Positions 38,560-46,779 of a stretch of DNA of 47,941 nt are shown here, one piece after another. The notes under the pieces are model-generated. The model saw nothing but the letters and a program-made list of their open reading frames with translations, did not search any database and was not told where the DNA came from. This stretch comes from Rhizobacter sp. OV335 (GTDB taxonomy: Bacteria > Pseudomonadota > Gammaproteobacteria > Burkholderiales > Burkholderiaceae_C), in the NCBI RefSeq assembly GCF_900142965.1, contig NZ_FRCQ01000041.1, forward strand, positions 1-47,941, in the 5' to 3' direction. Position 1 is the stretch's first letter; each line of letters begins with the position of its first letter. The position numbers and the translations under genes were made by a program.

Positions 38560-40133
38560 GCAGGCTTTCCGCGGCCGATCATCCAGGCCGCACTCAGGCC
38601 GCTGAGCAGCGCGAGCGCCGCACACACGCCCATCACCTGCCGGAACCCGGCCACGAAGGCGCCGCCGATGGCGTGTTGCAGGGCCGGCCTGAGCGTGGCA
38701 TCGAGCCCCTCGGGCAGCGCGATGCCGGCGAGCCGGTCCTGCTGCTGCCGCACTGCATCGGCCACGCCGGCCGGCAGCGACAGCGCCTGCAGCGACTCGG
38801 CAAGCTGGTGGTTGAAGCCATGCGCCATCAGCACGCCGAAGCCGGCGATGGCCAGCAGGCCGGCCGCGCGCGACACCGCGTTGTTGACGCCCGAGGCCAC
38901 GCCGGCCGCTTCGGCGCCGACCGCGTTCATCACCGTGGTCGTCAGCGGCGCGACCGTGATGGCCATGCCGAGGCCGAGCACGATGGTGGCCGGGAAGAAG
39001 CCCGTCCAGTAGCCGCTGCCGACGCCGGGCAGCATGAACAGCGCGAAGCCGGCGGCGGCCACCAGCGGGCCGACGATCAGCGGCAGGCGCGGCCCGGTGC
39101 GGTCGACGAGGTGCCCCGCGGCCCGCGACAGCGCGAACATGATCGCGATGAACGGCAGCATTGCGGCACCGGCCGCCGCCGCACCGTAGCCCTGCACCTG
39201 GATCAGGTTGAGCGGCAGGAAGTACAGGCCGCCGCCGAGCGCGGCGTACAGCAGCAGCGTCAGCAGGTTGGCGCCCGCGAAGTCGCCGATGCGGAACAGG
39301 CGCAGCGGCACCATCGGCGCGGCGCTGCGGGCCTCGACGCGCAGGAAGAACGCGAGGCCCGCGATGCCGATCGCGAGTGCCGCCAGCACGTCGGCCGAGC
39401 CCCAGCCGTGCAACGGCGCCTGCACCAGCGCGAACACGATGCCGGCGAGGCCGATCGTCACGAGCACCGCGCCGGGGACGTCGATCGCCGAGGTGTCGGC
39501 GCTGTTGCGGCTCTCGGGCACGCGGGTGGCGCAGATCAGCAGCAGCGCGGCGCCGAGCGGCAGGTTCACGAGGAAGGCCCAGGTCCAGCGGTAGTGCTCG
39601 ACCAGCCAGCCGCCGAGCACCGGGCCGACCGCGGCTGCCACGCCGCTCAGCGCCGACCAGGTGCCGATCGCGCGGCCGCGGTCGGCCTGCGTGAAGTTCG
39701 CGCCGATCAGCGACAGGCTGCCCGGCACCAGCAGCGCCGCGCCGATGCCTTGCAGCGCGCGCGCCGCGATCAGCAGGTCGGCCGACGGCGACAGCGCGCA
39801 GGCCGCCGACGCGACGGTGAACAGTGCGACGCCGATCATGAAGACGCGACGCCGCCCGAGCCGGTCGCCGAGCGCGCCGCCGGCCAGCAGCAGCGACGCG
39901 AGGAACAGCGCGTAGGCTTCGACGATCCACTGCAGCTGCGCGGCGCTGGCGTTCAGCTCGCGCTGGATCGCGGGCAATGCGACGTTGACGATGCTGCCGT
40001 CGATGAAGGCCATCCCCGAGCCGAGGATCGCGGCCGCGAGCGTCCAGCGCTGGCCACCGGCCGACGCGCCGGCGCAGGGCGCGCCATGCAGGATGGCGAC
40101 CTTGTCGCAGGGGGTCTGGCCGGTGGGGGTCAT
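38556..40133 (-). CDS. MFS multidrug efflux transporter, DHA2 (14-helix) family
   Basis: The 525-residue transporter shows the DHA2 motifs: SGMAFIDGSIVNVALPAIQR (first helix, motif D1), GGALGDRLGRRRVFMIGVAL (motif A) and GIGAALLVPGSLSLIGANF (motif C region), with 14 predicted helices. It should export hydrophobic drugs or metabolites using the proton gradient. ATG at 40133 begins MTPTGQTPCDKVAILHG. No HlyD-type adaptor is adjacent. It heads the transcription unit containing lrgA and lrgB. Confidence 0.92.
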   Translation of the reverse strand: MTPTGQTPCDKVAILHGAPCAGASAGGQRWTLAAAILGSGMAFIDGSIVNVALPAIQRELNASAAQLQWIVEAYALFLASLLLAGGALGDRLGRRRVFMIGVALFTVASAACALSPSADLLIAARALQGIGAALLVPGSLSLIGANFTQADRGRAIGTWSALSGVAAAVGPVLGGWLVEHYRWTWAFLVNLPLGAALLLICATRVPESRNSADTSAIDVPGAVLVTIGLAGIVFALVQAPLHGWGSADVLAALAIGIAGLAFFLRVEARSAAPMVPLRLFRIGDFAGANLLTLLLYAALGGGLYFLPLNLIQVQGYGAAAAGAAMLPFIAIMFALSRAAGHLVDRTGPRLPLIVGPLVAAAGFALFMLPGVGSGYWTGFFPATIVLGLGMAITVAPLTTTVMNAVGAEAAGVASGVNNAVSRAAGLLAIAGFGVLMAHGFNHQLAESLQALSLPAGVADAVRQQQDRLAGIALPEGLDATLRPALQHAIGGAFVAGFRQVMGVCAALALLSGLSAAWMIGRGKPA

Positions 40134-40173
40134 GGTCGGGCGGAGATCGTCGTTGATGCTGTTGGACCCGCCA

Positions 40174-40368
40174 TCACGCGTCGGCTCTCATCTGGTCAAG
40201 ATTGCCTTCCCAGACGAGCTTGCCCTTGAACTGCCTCGCCTGCGCCTGCGCATCCAGTCTCAGCAGCGTCCTGAGGGCCAGCTCCACGACTTCACGCGTC
40301 GTGGCTGCGCCGGTGGCGCGCAGCGCCTCCTGGAGGAGATCGTCGTCGATCAGGATGCGAGTGCGCAT
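40174..40368 (-). CDS. VapB-family antitoxin, apparently without its toxin
   Basis: The 64-residue protein MRTRILIDDDLLQEALRATG followed by ATTREVVELALRTLLRLDAQ is a ribbon-helix-helix VapB (DUF2191-type). In complete systems vapC follows within a few bases; here the next minus-strand gene, 41 bases on, is the MFS transporter and no PIN-domain gene is present. ATG at 40368 is the family start; the frame extends to 40491 without homology. It may be an orphan antitoxin or act in trans. Confidence 0.85.
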   Translation of the reverse strand: MRTRILIDDDLLQEALRATGAATTREVVELALRTLLRLDAQAQARQFKGKLVWEGNLDQMRADA

Positions 40369-40499
40369 GATGGGTACCTCTTGGTCCGTGCGCACGCATC
40401 CTATCCGCCCGCTGCGTCCGATGCGCAGCAACCGACCCGCTGCCCGCTCAAGGCGCCGTGCGCAGCTGCAATCGCATGCTCTGCCCGACAATCGCCCGC

Positions 40500-41330
40500 A
40501 TGACGCCGATCCGCAGTCTGCTCGCCCTCACGTCCCTGCTCATCGCGACCGCGAGCGTCGCGCAGCCGGCCCGCTCCACCGCGGCGCCGAACCTCGTGCT
40601 GGTGCTGCAGGCGCCCGACCGCGCGTTCCCGCTGGCCATCGTGCGCGGTGGGGCGTTCGCGCCGTTCGAGCTGACCGTCGACTCGCTGCAACCAGGCCAG
40701 CGCGTGCAGCTTCACCGGGCCGGTGCTCGTGTCGGCGAGGCGCGCGTCGATCACCTGCAGATCGAGGAGCGGCAAGGCTGTTCGGAAGGCAGCCATGCGG
40801 TGCTGGCGCCGCCGTTGACGGGGGCAGGCGACGCGACGGCGCTCGTGACGACGCGCCCGTTGAAGGACCTGGGCGTCGAACGCCCAAGCGCTGCCACCGA
40901 GGCTGACCAGGCCGCCGCCCGCGACGCCGCGCGCACCATCCTGGCGCGCCACCGGGCACCGGCCGCTGCGGTGGCCGACGCGCTCGCGGCGTTGAAGGTG
41001 TCGGTCGTGCGCATCGAGCGCGCAGGCCTGCCGGTCCTCGTCGCGTCGTCGCACATCGAGAACCAGGACAACGTGCAGACGCTGTTCTTCGTCGCCGAGC
41101 GCAATGCACAAGGCAGTTATGCGGCCACCCACGAAGAGTTCTTCCGCGGCGGCGCCGGCGAGTCCGCGCTGATGGAGATGGACTTCGTCGATGACGCCGA
41201 CCTCGACGACGACGGCGTCGCCGAACTCGTCTATGCCTATGCCGGCTACGAATGGTCCGGCTACGGCGTGCTGAAGCGCCGTGCCGGCGGCTGGACCGCG
41301 GTGCACGCGCAGGCCGCGGGCGGTTGTTGA
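40500..41330 (+). CDS. secreted protein of unknown function
   Basis: The 276-residue protein has a signal peptide (MTPIRSLLALTSLLIATASV, then AQ). The mature part has an N-terminal beta-rich region (NLVLVLQAPDRAFPLAIVRG) and a C-terminal segment with DFVDDADLDDDGVAELVYAY, an acidic DxDxDG-like loop resembling Ca-binding FG-GAP/VCBS-type strands. The middle (about 130-165) is Ala-rich helix. ATG at 40500 starts the signal. A periplasmic location is likely; the role is unknown. Confidence 0.72.
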   Translation: MTPIRSLLALTSLLIATASVAQPARSTAAPNLVLVLQAPDRAFPLAIVRGGAFAPFELTVDSLQPGQRVQLHRAGARVGEARVDHLQIEERQGCSEGSHAVLAPPLTGAGDATALVTTRPLKDLGVERPSAATEADQAAARDAARTILARHRAPAAAVADALAALKVSVVRIERAGLPVLVASSHIENQDNVQTLFFVAERNAQGSYAATHEEFFRGGAGESALMEMDFVDDADLDDDGVAELVYAYAGYEWSGYGVLKRRAGGWTAVHAQAAGGC

Positions 41331-41382
41331 ACTCGACGCCGGCGGTTACTGTTCGGGCTCCAACAAACCCCAGGAGGAACCC

Positions 41383-41898
41383 ATGTTCGGTTTGACATCC
41401 CTAGGCGTCATCCACACGGTCATCTCGCTCGTCGCGGTCGCGGCCGGCCTGGTGGCGTTCTTCAGAGACAAGCGCATCGTCGCGACCAACACCACCGGCC
41501 GCGTCTACATCTGGGCCACGGTGCTGACCTGCGTGACCGGCTTCGGCATCTTCCAGCACGGCGGCTTCGGCAAGCCGCACATGCTGGGCATCATCACGCT
41601 GGTCGTGCTGGCGGTCGCGGCGCTGGCCGGCCGGCGCAAGCTGTTCGGCGGCGCGTCGCCGTATGTCGAGACCGTCAGCTACTCGCTCACGTTCTTCTTC
41701 CACATGATCCCCGGCGTCACCGAGACGACCACGCGGCTGCCGCTGGGCAAGCCGCTGCTGCCGAATGCCGACGCGCCCGAGCTGCAGGCCGCGGCCGGCG
41801 TGCTGTTCCTGCTGTTCGTGATCGGCGCGGCCTGGCAGTGCCTGCAGCTGCGCGCGCGCAGCCGCCCGGGCCTCGCCTCGGCATCGCCCGCAGCCTGA
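41383..41898 (+). CDS. four-helix inner-membrane protein (DUF2306-like)
   Basis: The 171-residue protein has four hydrophobic segments: LGVIHTVISLVAVAAGLVAF, VYIWATVLTCVTGFGIF, MLGIITLVVLAVAALAG and AAGVLFLLFVIGAAWQCLQL, with a conserved-looking FFFHMIPGVTETTTRLP loop. It resembles DUF2306-type or other small membrane proteins with possible haem/His ligands, but I cannot assign it. ATG at 41383 has a strong AGGAGG 6 bases upstream. The LacI-type gene starts 8 bases after its stop, so they share a transcript. Confidence 0.75.
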   Translation: MFGLTSLGVIHTVISLVAVAAGLVAFFRDKRIVATNTTGRVYIWATVLTCVTGFGIFQHGGFGKPHMLGIITLVVLAVAALAGRRKLFGGASPYVETVSYSLTFFFHMIPGVTETTTRLPLGKPLLPNADAPELQAAAGVLFLLFVIGAAWQCLQLRARSRPGLASASPAA

Positions 41899-41905
41899 CC
41901 CGCCG

Positions 41906-42922
41906 ATGACCCTGCAGCGCGCCACGGCTTCGCACCTCAGCATCACCGTCAACGACGTGGCGCGCGTCGCGGGCGTCTCGGCGATGACGGTGTCGCGCGT
42001 GCTGAACCGGCCGGACAGCGTGCCGGCCGGCACCGTCGAGAAGGTGCGGGCCGCGGTGGCGCAGACCGGCTACGTGCCCAACCGCGCGGCCGGCGCGCTG
42101 CGCTCGAGCCGCAGCCGGCTCGTCGCGGCGGTGGTGCCGACGCTGTCGGGCCCGATGTTCCTCGAGACGCTCGAGGCGCTGACCGCCGGCCTCGCCGAGC
42201 GCGGCTATCAGCTGATGGTCGGGCAGAGCGGCTACAGCGAGGCGCGCGAGGACGAGCTGCTGGCCGACATCATCGGCCGACGGCCCGACGGCATCGTGCT
42301 GACCGGCGTGTTGCACACCGCGCAGGGCCGGCAGCGGCTGCTCGCCTCGGGCATCCCGATCGTCGAGACCTGGGACCTGATCCCCGATCCGATCGACGTG
42401 CTGGTCGGCTTCTCGCACGAGGCCGTGGGGCGTGCGGTGGCCGGGTTCTTCGCCGACCGGGGCCGGCAACGGCTCGCGGTGATCGGTGGTGACGACCCGC
42501 GCGCACGGCGCCGCGCCGAGGCCTTCGCCGCCGAGGCGCAGGCGCGCGGGCTCGCCGCGCCGGTGCTGCAGTACGTGCCCGCGCCGACCCGCCTGGGCCA
42601 TGGCCGCACGGCGCTGCGCGAGCTGCTGCGCCTGCAGCCGCAGGCCGATGCGGTGTTCTGCAGCTCCGACCTGCTGGCGCTCGGCGTGCTGACCGAGGCG
42701 CGGGCAGCGGGCATCGAGGTGCCGGCGCAACTGGCCGTCGTCGGTTTCGGCGACCTCAACTTCGCAGCCGACCTCGAGCCCGCGCTGACCAGCGTGCGCG
42801 TCGACCCGCGGCAGATCGGCGACCTCGCCGCGCAGTGCATCGTCACGCGCGCCTGTGGCGAGGCGCTGGCCTCGCGCGTGATCGACGTCGGCTTCTCGAT
42901 CGTCGAGCGCGCCAGCAGTTGA
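41906..42922 (+). CDS. LacI/GntR-type (LacI family) transcriptional repressor
   Basis: The 338-residue protein has a LacI helix-turn-helix (16-72: ITVNDVARVAGVSAMTVSRV, then LNRPDSVPAGTVEKVRAAVA and TGYVPNRAAGALRS) with its hinge helix, and a periplasmic-binding-protein-like sensor domain (VAAVVPTLSGPMFLETLEAL to DPRQIGDLAAQCIV). It resembles gluconate-type repressors (GntR of the LacI family), but no sugar-acid gene lies in the window. It is probably co-transcribed with the preceding membrane gene. Marks the right end of the GC-rich block. Confidence 0.9.
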   Translation: MTLQRATASHLSITVNDVARVAGVSAMTVSRVLNRPDSVPAGTVEKVRAAVAQTGYVPNRAAGALRSSRSRLVAAVVPTLSGPMFLETLEALTAGLAERGYQLMVGQSGYSEAREDELLADIIGRRPDGIVLTGVLHTAQGRQRLLASGIPIVETWDLIPDPIDVLVGFSHEAVGRAVAGFFADRGRQRLAVIGGDDPRARRRAEAFAAEAQARGLAAPVLQYVPAPTRLGHGRTALRELLRLQPQADAVFCSSDLLALGVLTEARAAGIEVPAQLAVVGFGDLNFAADLEPALTSVRVDPRQIGDLAAQCIVTRACGEALASRVIDVGFSIVERASS

Positions 42923-43313
42923 AGGCCTGACGCATCCCTGGTGAACTTCCCGCGGCGGGAGGCAGAGCTCGGCTTCCGTCGACGGACCGTTTGTCGGATA
43001 AATTGTTTCGATCACCGATGTCCGCGCCATCTGCGTCAGATACCTAATGCGCCAAATAATCTTTCAATCGCTGACCACTCCGATCTGCAAATCGCTCGAA
43101 CATTTCACGTTCGATGGGGCATCTACAGCTTGATGCCCGCGGGGCAATTGTTCAGCATTGATCCATGTCAATTGAGCGGATTGATGTAGGAAGAGGGACA
43201 GTCACTCAGAGACTCAATTGAGAGTGAATATTCGGTCTTTTCGGACTCTATAAATCTCTCATCCTGTCGATAGTAGTGACATAGCTTTGGCATCTATCCA
43301 AAGGGAGTAAGAA
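42923..43313. other. 391-bp intergenic region, AT-richer than its left flank
   Basis: No gene is seen. A small hairpin TCCCG-CGG-CGGGA (42948-42960) may end the LacI transcript. TCAATTGA occurs twice (43168-43175 and 43214-43221), the second inside the perfect palindrome CTCAATTGAG. TATAAAT at 43249 could be part of the chemoreceptor promoter. Base composition falls sharply here, suggesting a junction with transferred DNA. Confidence 0.5.
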
Positions 43314-44912
43314 ATGAAATTCCTGTCCAATGTGAAGATCGGTACGCGCCTGAGCGCCGGCTTCGCTGTCTTGCTGGCCATGCTGGCTGTCCTGGCTTTC
43401 ACTGCCAAGGTGCAGGCTGATCGCCTGCAGGCGCACACCGAGTACTACGACAGCCACATCATGGCGTCCTACAAGCTGGTCACCGAGTTCATGCGCAGCG
43501 CCGATGACGCGCGACGCCGCTCGTTCCTCCACATTCTCGGCAAACAAGAACAGAAGAAGGAGGCCGAATTGATGACCGCCAAGTCGGTCGATTCCGCACG
43601 CAATGTGCTGGAAGATTATTCTTCGCGCGCCCTGTTCCAGGACGATGAGGATCGCGCCAATTGGCAGGAAGTGAAGACCAGGTTCGAGACCTTCGTGCGT
43701 TCCAATGAGAAGGTCATGGCGGCGTCGCGCACCATCCCCGACGATCCGGCACAGCGAGACGTGGCCGTCGGCGTCATGCTGGGGGAGGCTCGCGTGGACA
43801 ACATGAACCTCATCAAGGCGAAGGACGCCTGGCTGGCGCACAGCGATGCGAATGCCCAGCGCATGATCGAGCAAGGCCGGGCAACTTACCAAGCCGTGCT
43901 GTGGACGCTGGGAGGCCTGGCTGCAGCGGCCATGCTGGTGGGCGTGGTTGCGGCGCTGGCGATCACACGGTCGATCACGCGACCACTGAGCGAAGCGGTG
44001 ACCATCACTCGAGCGGTGGCCGAGGGCGACCTCACACGCCAGGCGCGGATCGGGTCGCGTGACGAGATCGGTGAACTGTTGGGGTCGCTCAATCTGATGA
44101 CGACCAATTTGTCCAGCATGGTCAGCACGGTGCGCGTCGGCGTGGACACCGTGGTGACCGCCGCGACGCAGATTGCCCATGGCAACCTTGACCTGTCCTC
44201 GCGCACGGAGTCGCAAGCTTCGAGCCTGGAGCAGACCGCCGCGTCGATGCAGCAGATGGCCGACAGCGTCAAGATGAATTCTGACAATGCGCGTGAAGCC
44301 AACCTCCTCTCGGGCAGGGCGTCCGAGGTGGCCGGGCAAGGGGGCGGCGCGGTCGAGCGTGTGGTCGAGACCATGGAGGGCATCCAGGATTCGAGCCGCA
44401 AGATATCCGACATCATCACGGTGATCGACGGCATCGCCTTCCAGACCAACATCCTGGCACTCAACGCCGCTGTGGAGGCGGCGCGCGCCGGCGAGCAAGG
44501 GCGAGGTTTTGCCGTGGTCGCGGCAGAGGTGCGCAACCTGGCCCGGCGCTCGGCGGACGCGGCGAAGGAGATCAAGAGCCTGATCACCACCAGTGTGGAA
44601 AAGGTGGACGCCGGCACAGTGCAGGTCAATGCGGCGCGCAAGACCATCGACGAGGCCGTGCAACAGGTTCGCAAGGTGAGCGAGTTGATCGCCGACATCA
44701 CGCAATCCAGCTCGGAGCAGAACTCCAGTGTCGGCCAGATCAATCAGGCGGTGGCGCAGCTGGATAACACCACGCAGCAAAACTCGGCCCTGGTCGAGGA
44801 GACCTCGGCAGCGGCCGAGAGCCTGCGTCAACAGGCCGAGAAGCTGTCTGTGGCGATCTCTGTGTTTCGTGTCGCCGGGCATGATGCCGCGCCACAGCAC
44901 AGCTTCGCCTAG
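43314..44912 (+). CDS. methyl-accepting chemotaxis protein
   Basis: The 532-residue receptor has a first membrane helix (about 11-32), a periplasmic four-helix-type sensor domain (33-187), a second helix (about 188-213), HAMP (SITRPLSEAVTITRAVAEGD) and a cytoplasmic coiled coil. The signalling tip is exact: IDGIAFQTNILALNAAVEAA, then RAGEQGRGFAVVAAEVRNLA (about 370-410). There is no C-terminal NWETF pentapeptide, so it needs other receptors for adaptation-enzyme docking. ATG at 43314 has AGGGAG 8-9 bases upstream. Ligand unknown. Codon use is less GC-biased than in the preceding genes. Confidence 0.94.
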   Translation: MKFLSNVKIGTRLSAGFAVLLAMLAVLAFTAKVQADRLQAHTEYYDSHIMASYKLVTEFMRSADDARRRSFLHILGKQEQKKEAELMTAKSVDSARNVLEDYSSRALFQDDEDRANWQEVKTRFETFVRSNEKVMAASRTIPDDPAQRDVAVGVMLGEARVDNMNLIKAKDAWLAHSDANAQRMIEQGRATYQAVLWTLGGLAAAAMLVGVVAALAITRSITRPLSEAVTITRAVAEGDLTRQARIGSRDEIGELLGSLNLMTTNLSSMVSTVRVGVDTVVTAATQIAHGNLDLSSRTESQASSLEQTAASMQQMADSVKMNSDNAREANLLSGRASEVAGQGGGAVERVVETMEGIQDSSRKISDIITVIDGIAFQTNILALNAAVEAARAGEQGRGFAVVAAEVRNLARRSADAAKEIKSLITTSVEKVDAGTVQVNAARKTIDEAVQQVRKVSELIADITQSSSEQNSSVGQINQAVAQLDNTTQQNSALVEETSAAAESLRQQAEKLSVAISVFRVAGHDAAPQHSFA

Positions 44913-44923
44913 ACAAGAGGCAT

Positions 44924-44944
44924 CCGACGCTGCCTGAGCGTCGG
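44924..44944 (+). terminator. strong hairpin after the chemoreceptor gene
   Basis: CCGACGCT-GCCTG-AGCGTCGG is a perfect 8-bp stem with a 5-base loop 11 bases after the stop. A T-tract is lacking. Confidence 0.55.
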
Positions 44945-44962
44945 GCTGGATCGCAAGCCACC

Positions 44963-44982
44963 GTGCCGGCCCTGGCCGGCAC
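44963..44982 (+). repeat. second perfect hairpin before tauE
   Basis: GTGCCGGC-CCTG-GCCGGCAC is a perfect 8-bp stem with a 4-base loop, 18 bases after the first hairpin and 17 before the TauE/SafE start. It may be a second terminator or sequester the exporter's ribosome site. Confidence 0.5.
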
Positions 44983-44999
44983 CTCAAGATCGGGATGTC

Positions 45000-45767
45000 A
45001 TGGACTGGCTGGCAGTGGCGAGTGGATTCGTGATTGGTGCCATTGTCGGCTTGACCGGCGTGGGTGGAGGATCGCTCATGACGCCGCTTCTGATGGGCGT
45101 CTTCAATCTCAGCGCACCGCTGGCCATCGGCACCGATTTGTGGTTCGCCGCAATCACCAAGACCAACGGAACGATCGCCCACCACCGCCAAGGCCACGTC
45201 GACTACGGAATCGTCGCCTGGATGCTGCTGGGCAGCATCCCGGCGACGGTCATCACGATCATGCTGATGCGATACACCGGCATGACGAAGGGGGTCAGCC
45301 ACCTGATGATGCAGGTGCTGGGCGTGGCACTGCTCATGACGGCGGCCGCGGTGGCCTGTCGTCCCTTTTGTCACGCGCTCGGACTGAAGCTTGACGCCTT
45401 GCTCACGACATCGCGCAAGCGGGCCTTGACCGTTCTGGCGGGACTGCTGCTGGGTGTCCTGGTATCGCTCAGTTCGATTGGCGCTGGAGCGATTGGCGCG
45501 ACCCTGACCCTCGTCCTCTATCCGCGACTTCCCATTCAACGCCTGATTGGAACGGACATCGCCCATGCGGCGGTGCTCACGCTGGTCGCGGGCCTGGGGC
45601 ATGCGGCGCTTGGGAACGTCGACTGGTCCCTGCTCGCCAGCCTGCTGGTCGGATCTCTGCCGGGCATCTGGCTGGGCGCGCGATTGATCAGATCCCTGCC
45701 AGACAAAGTGACGCGCGGGTTGTTGTGCGTGTCTCTGTTGACCGCCGGGCTCCGCGTCATCCATTGA
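45000..45767 (+). CDS. TauE/SafE-family sulfite or sulfoacid exporter
   Basis: The 255-residue protein has seven to eight hydrophobic segments, the N-terminal half-repeat FVIGAIVGLTGVGGGSLMTP and the second half-repeat VLVSLSSIGAGAIGATLTLV, which are the duplicated TauE/SafE signatures. Family members move sulfite, sulfonates or related anions across the inner membrane. It lies 28 bases before cysD, and a link to sulfur assimilation is likely. ATG at 45000 follows a hairpin; no clear ribosome site is visible. Codon use resembles the chemoreceptor more than cysD. Confidence 0.9.
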   Translation: MDWLAVASGFVIGAIVGLTGVGGGSLMTPLLMGVFNLSAPLAIGTDLWFAAITKTNGTIAHHRQGHVDYGIVAWMLLGSIPATVITIMLMRYTGMTKGVSHLMMQVLGVALLMTAAAVACRPFCHALGLKLDALLTTSRKRALTVLAGLLLGVLVSLSSIGAGAIGATLTLVLYPRLPIQRLIGTDIAHAAVLTLVAGLGHAALGNVDWSLLASLLVGSLPGIWLGARLIRSLPDKVTRGLLCVSLLTAGLRVIH

Positions 45768-45795
45768 GCGCGGGCGCCCAGCGACGAAGGACCCT

Positions 45796-46779
45796 ATGAA
45801 GCTGCATGATGACCCCTCCCTTCGCGAACGCGTGACGCCCGAGCGCGTGACAGCCGGTCTCGATCAATCCCACCTCGACTGGCTCGAGGAAGAAGCCATC
45901 TTCATCCTGCGCGAGACCGTCGCCGCGTTCGAGCGCCCGGCGCTGCTGTTCTCGGGCGGCAAGGATTCGTGCGTGGTGCTGCGCCTGGCCGAAAAAGCCT
46001 TCAAAACCAAAGGCGCCGACGGCGAGTACAAGGGCCGCCTGCCGTTCCCGCTGCTGCACGTCGACACCGGCCACAACTTTCCGGAAGTGATCGAGTTCCG
46101 CGACCGCCGCGTCGCCGAGATGGGCGAGCGCCTGGTCGTCGGCCACCTCGAAGACTCGATCAAGCGCGGCACGGTGCGCCTGTCGCACCCGCTGGAGTCG
46201 CGCAACGGCCACCAGACGGTCGCGCTGCTCGAAGCCATCGAGGAACACCGCTTCGACGTGCTGATGGGCGGGGCGCGCCGCGATGAAGAGAAGGCCCGCG
46301 CGAAGGAGCGCATCTTCTCGCACCGCGACAGCTTCGGCCAATGGCAGCCGAAGGAGCAGCGCCCCGAGCTGTGGACGCTGTTCAACACCCGCATCAAGCC
46401 GGGCGAGCACATGCGCGCATTCCCGATCAGCAACTGGACCGAGCTCGACGTGTGGCTGTACATCGCCCGCGAGAAGATCCCGCTGCCCAACCTGTACTAC
46501 GCGCACGACCGCCAGGTGATCCGCCGCAAGGGCCTGCTGGTGCCGCTGACCGAGGTGACGCCGCCCGAGGCCGGCGAGGTGGTCGAGACCGCCGAGGTGC
46601 GCTTTCGCACGGTGGGCGACATGACCTGCACCTGCCCGGTCGAGAGCCCGGCCGCGAACGCGACCGAGATCGTCGCCGAGACGCTGAAGGTGACCGTCAG
46701 CGAACGCGGCGCGACCCGCATGGACGACCGCACGTCGGACGCGTCGATGGAACGCCGCAAGAAGGAAGGCTATTTCTGA
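45796..46779 (+). CDS. cysD: sulfate adenylyltransferase subunit 2
   Basis: The 327-residue ATP-pyrophosphatase-type subunit carries the PP-loop SGGKDS (53-58) in ALLFSGGKDSCVVLRLAEKA, then FPLLHVDTGHNFPEVIEFRD, MGGARRDEEKARAKER and the C-terminal RRKKEGYF. It forms adenosine 5'-phosphosulfate from ATP and sulfate, driven by GTP hydrolysis in CysN. ATG at 45796 has GAAGGA 6-7 bases upstream. Its stop and the cysN start share one base (TGATG). Usual cysH/cysI neighbours are not present to the left. Confidence 0.96.
   Translation: MKLHDDPSLRERVTPERVTAGLDQSHLDWLEEEAIFILRETVAAFERPALLFSGGKDSCVVLRLAEKAFKTKGADGEYKGRLPFPLLHVDTGHNFPEVIEFRDRRVAEMGERLVVGHLEDSIKRGTVRLSHPLESRNGHQTVALLEAIEEHRFDVLMGGARRDEEKARAKERIFSHRDSFGQWQPKEQRPELWTLFNTRIKPGEHMRAFPISNWTELDVWLYIAREKIPLPNLYYAHDRQVIRRKGLLVPLTEVTPPEAGEVVETAEVRFRTVGDMTCTCPVESPAANATEIVAETLKVTVSERGATRMDDRTSDASMERRKKEGYF

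Noticed and set aside
43168-43222. Two TCAATTGA palindromes as operators of the chemoreceptor
   Set aside because: Short AT-rich palindromes with no regulator gene nearby; kept only as a note in the intergenic entry.
43251-43273. Sigma-28-like promoter (TAAA ... GTCGATAG) before the chemoreceptor
   Set aside because: Only 11 bases separate the boxes instead of about 15, so the spacing is wrong for a flagellar sigma promoter.
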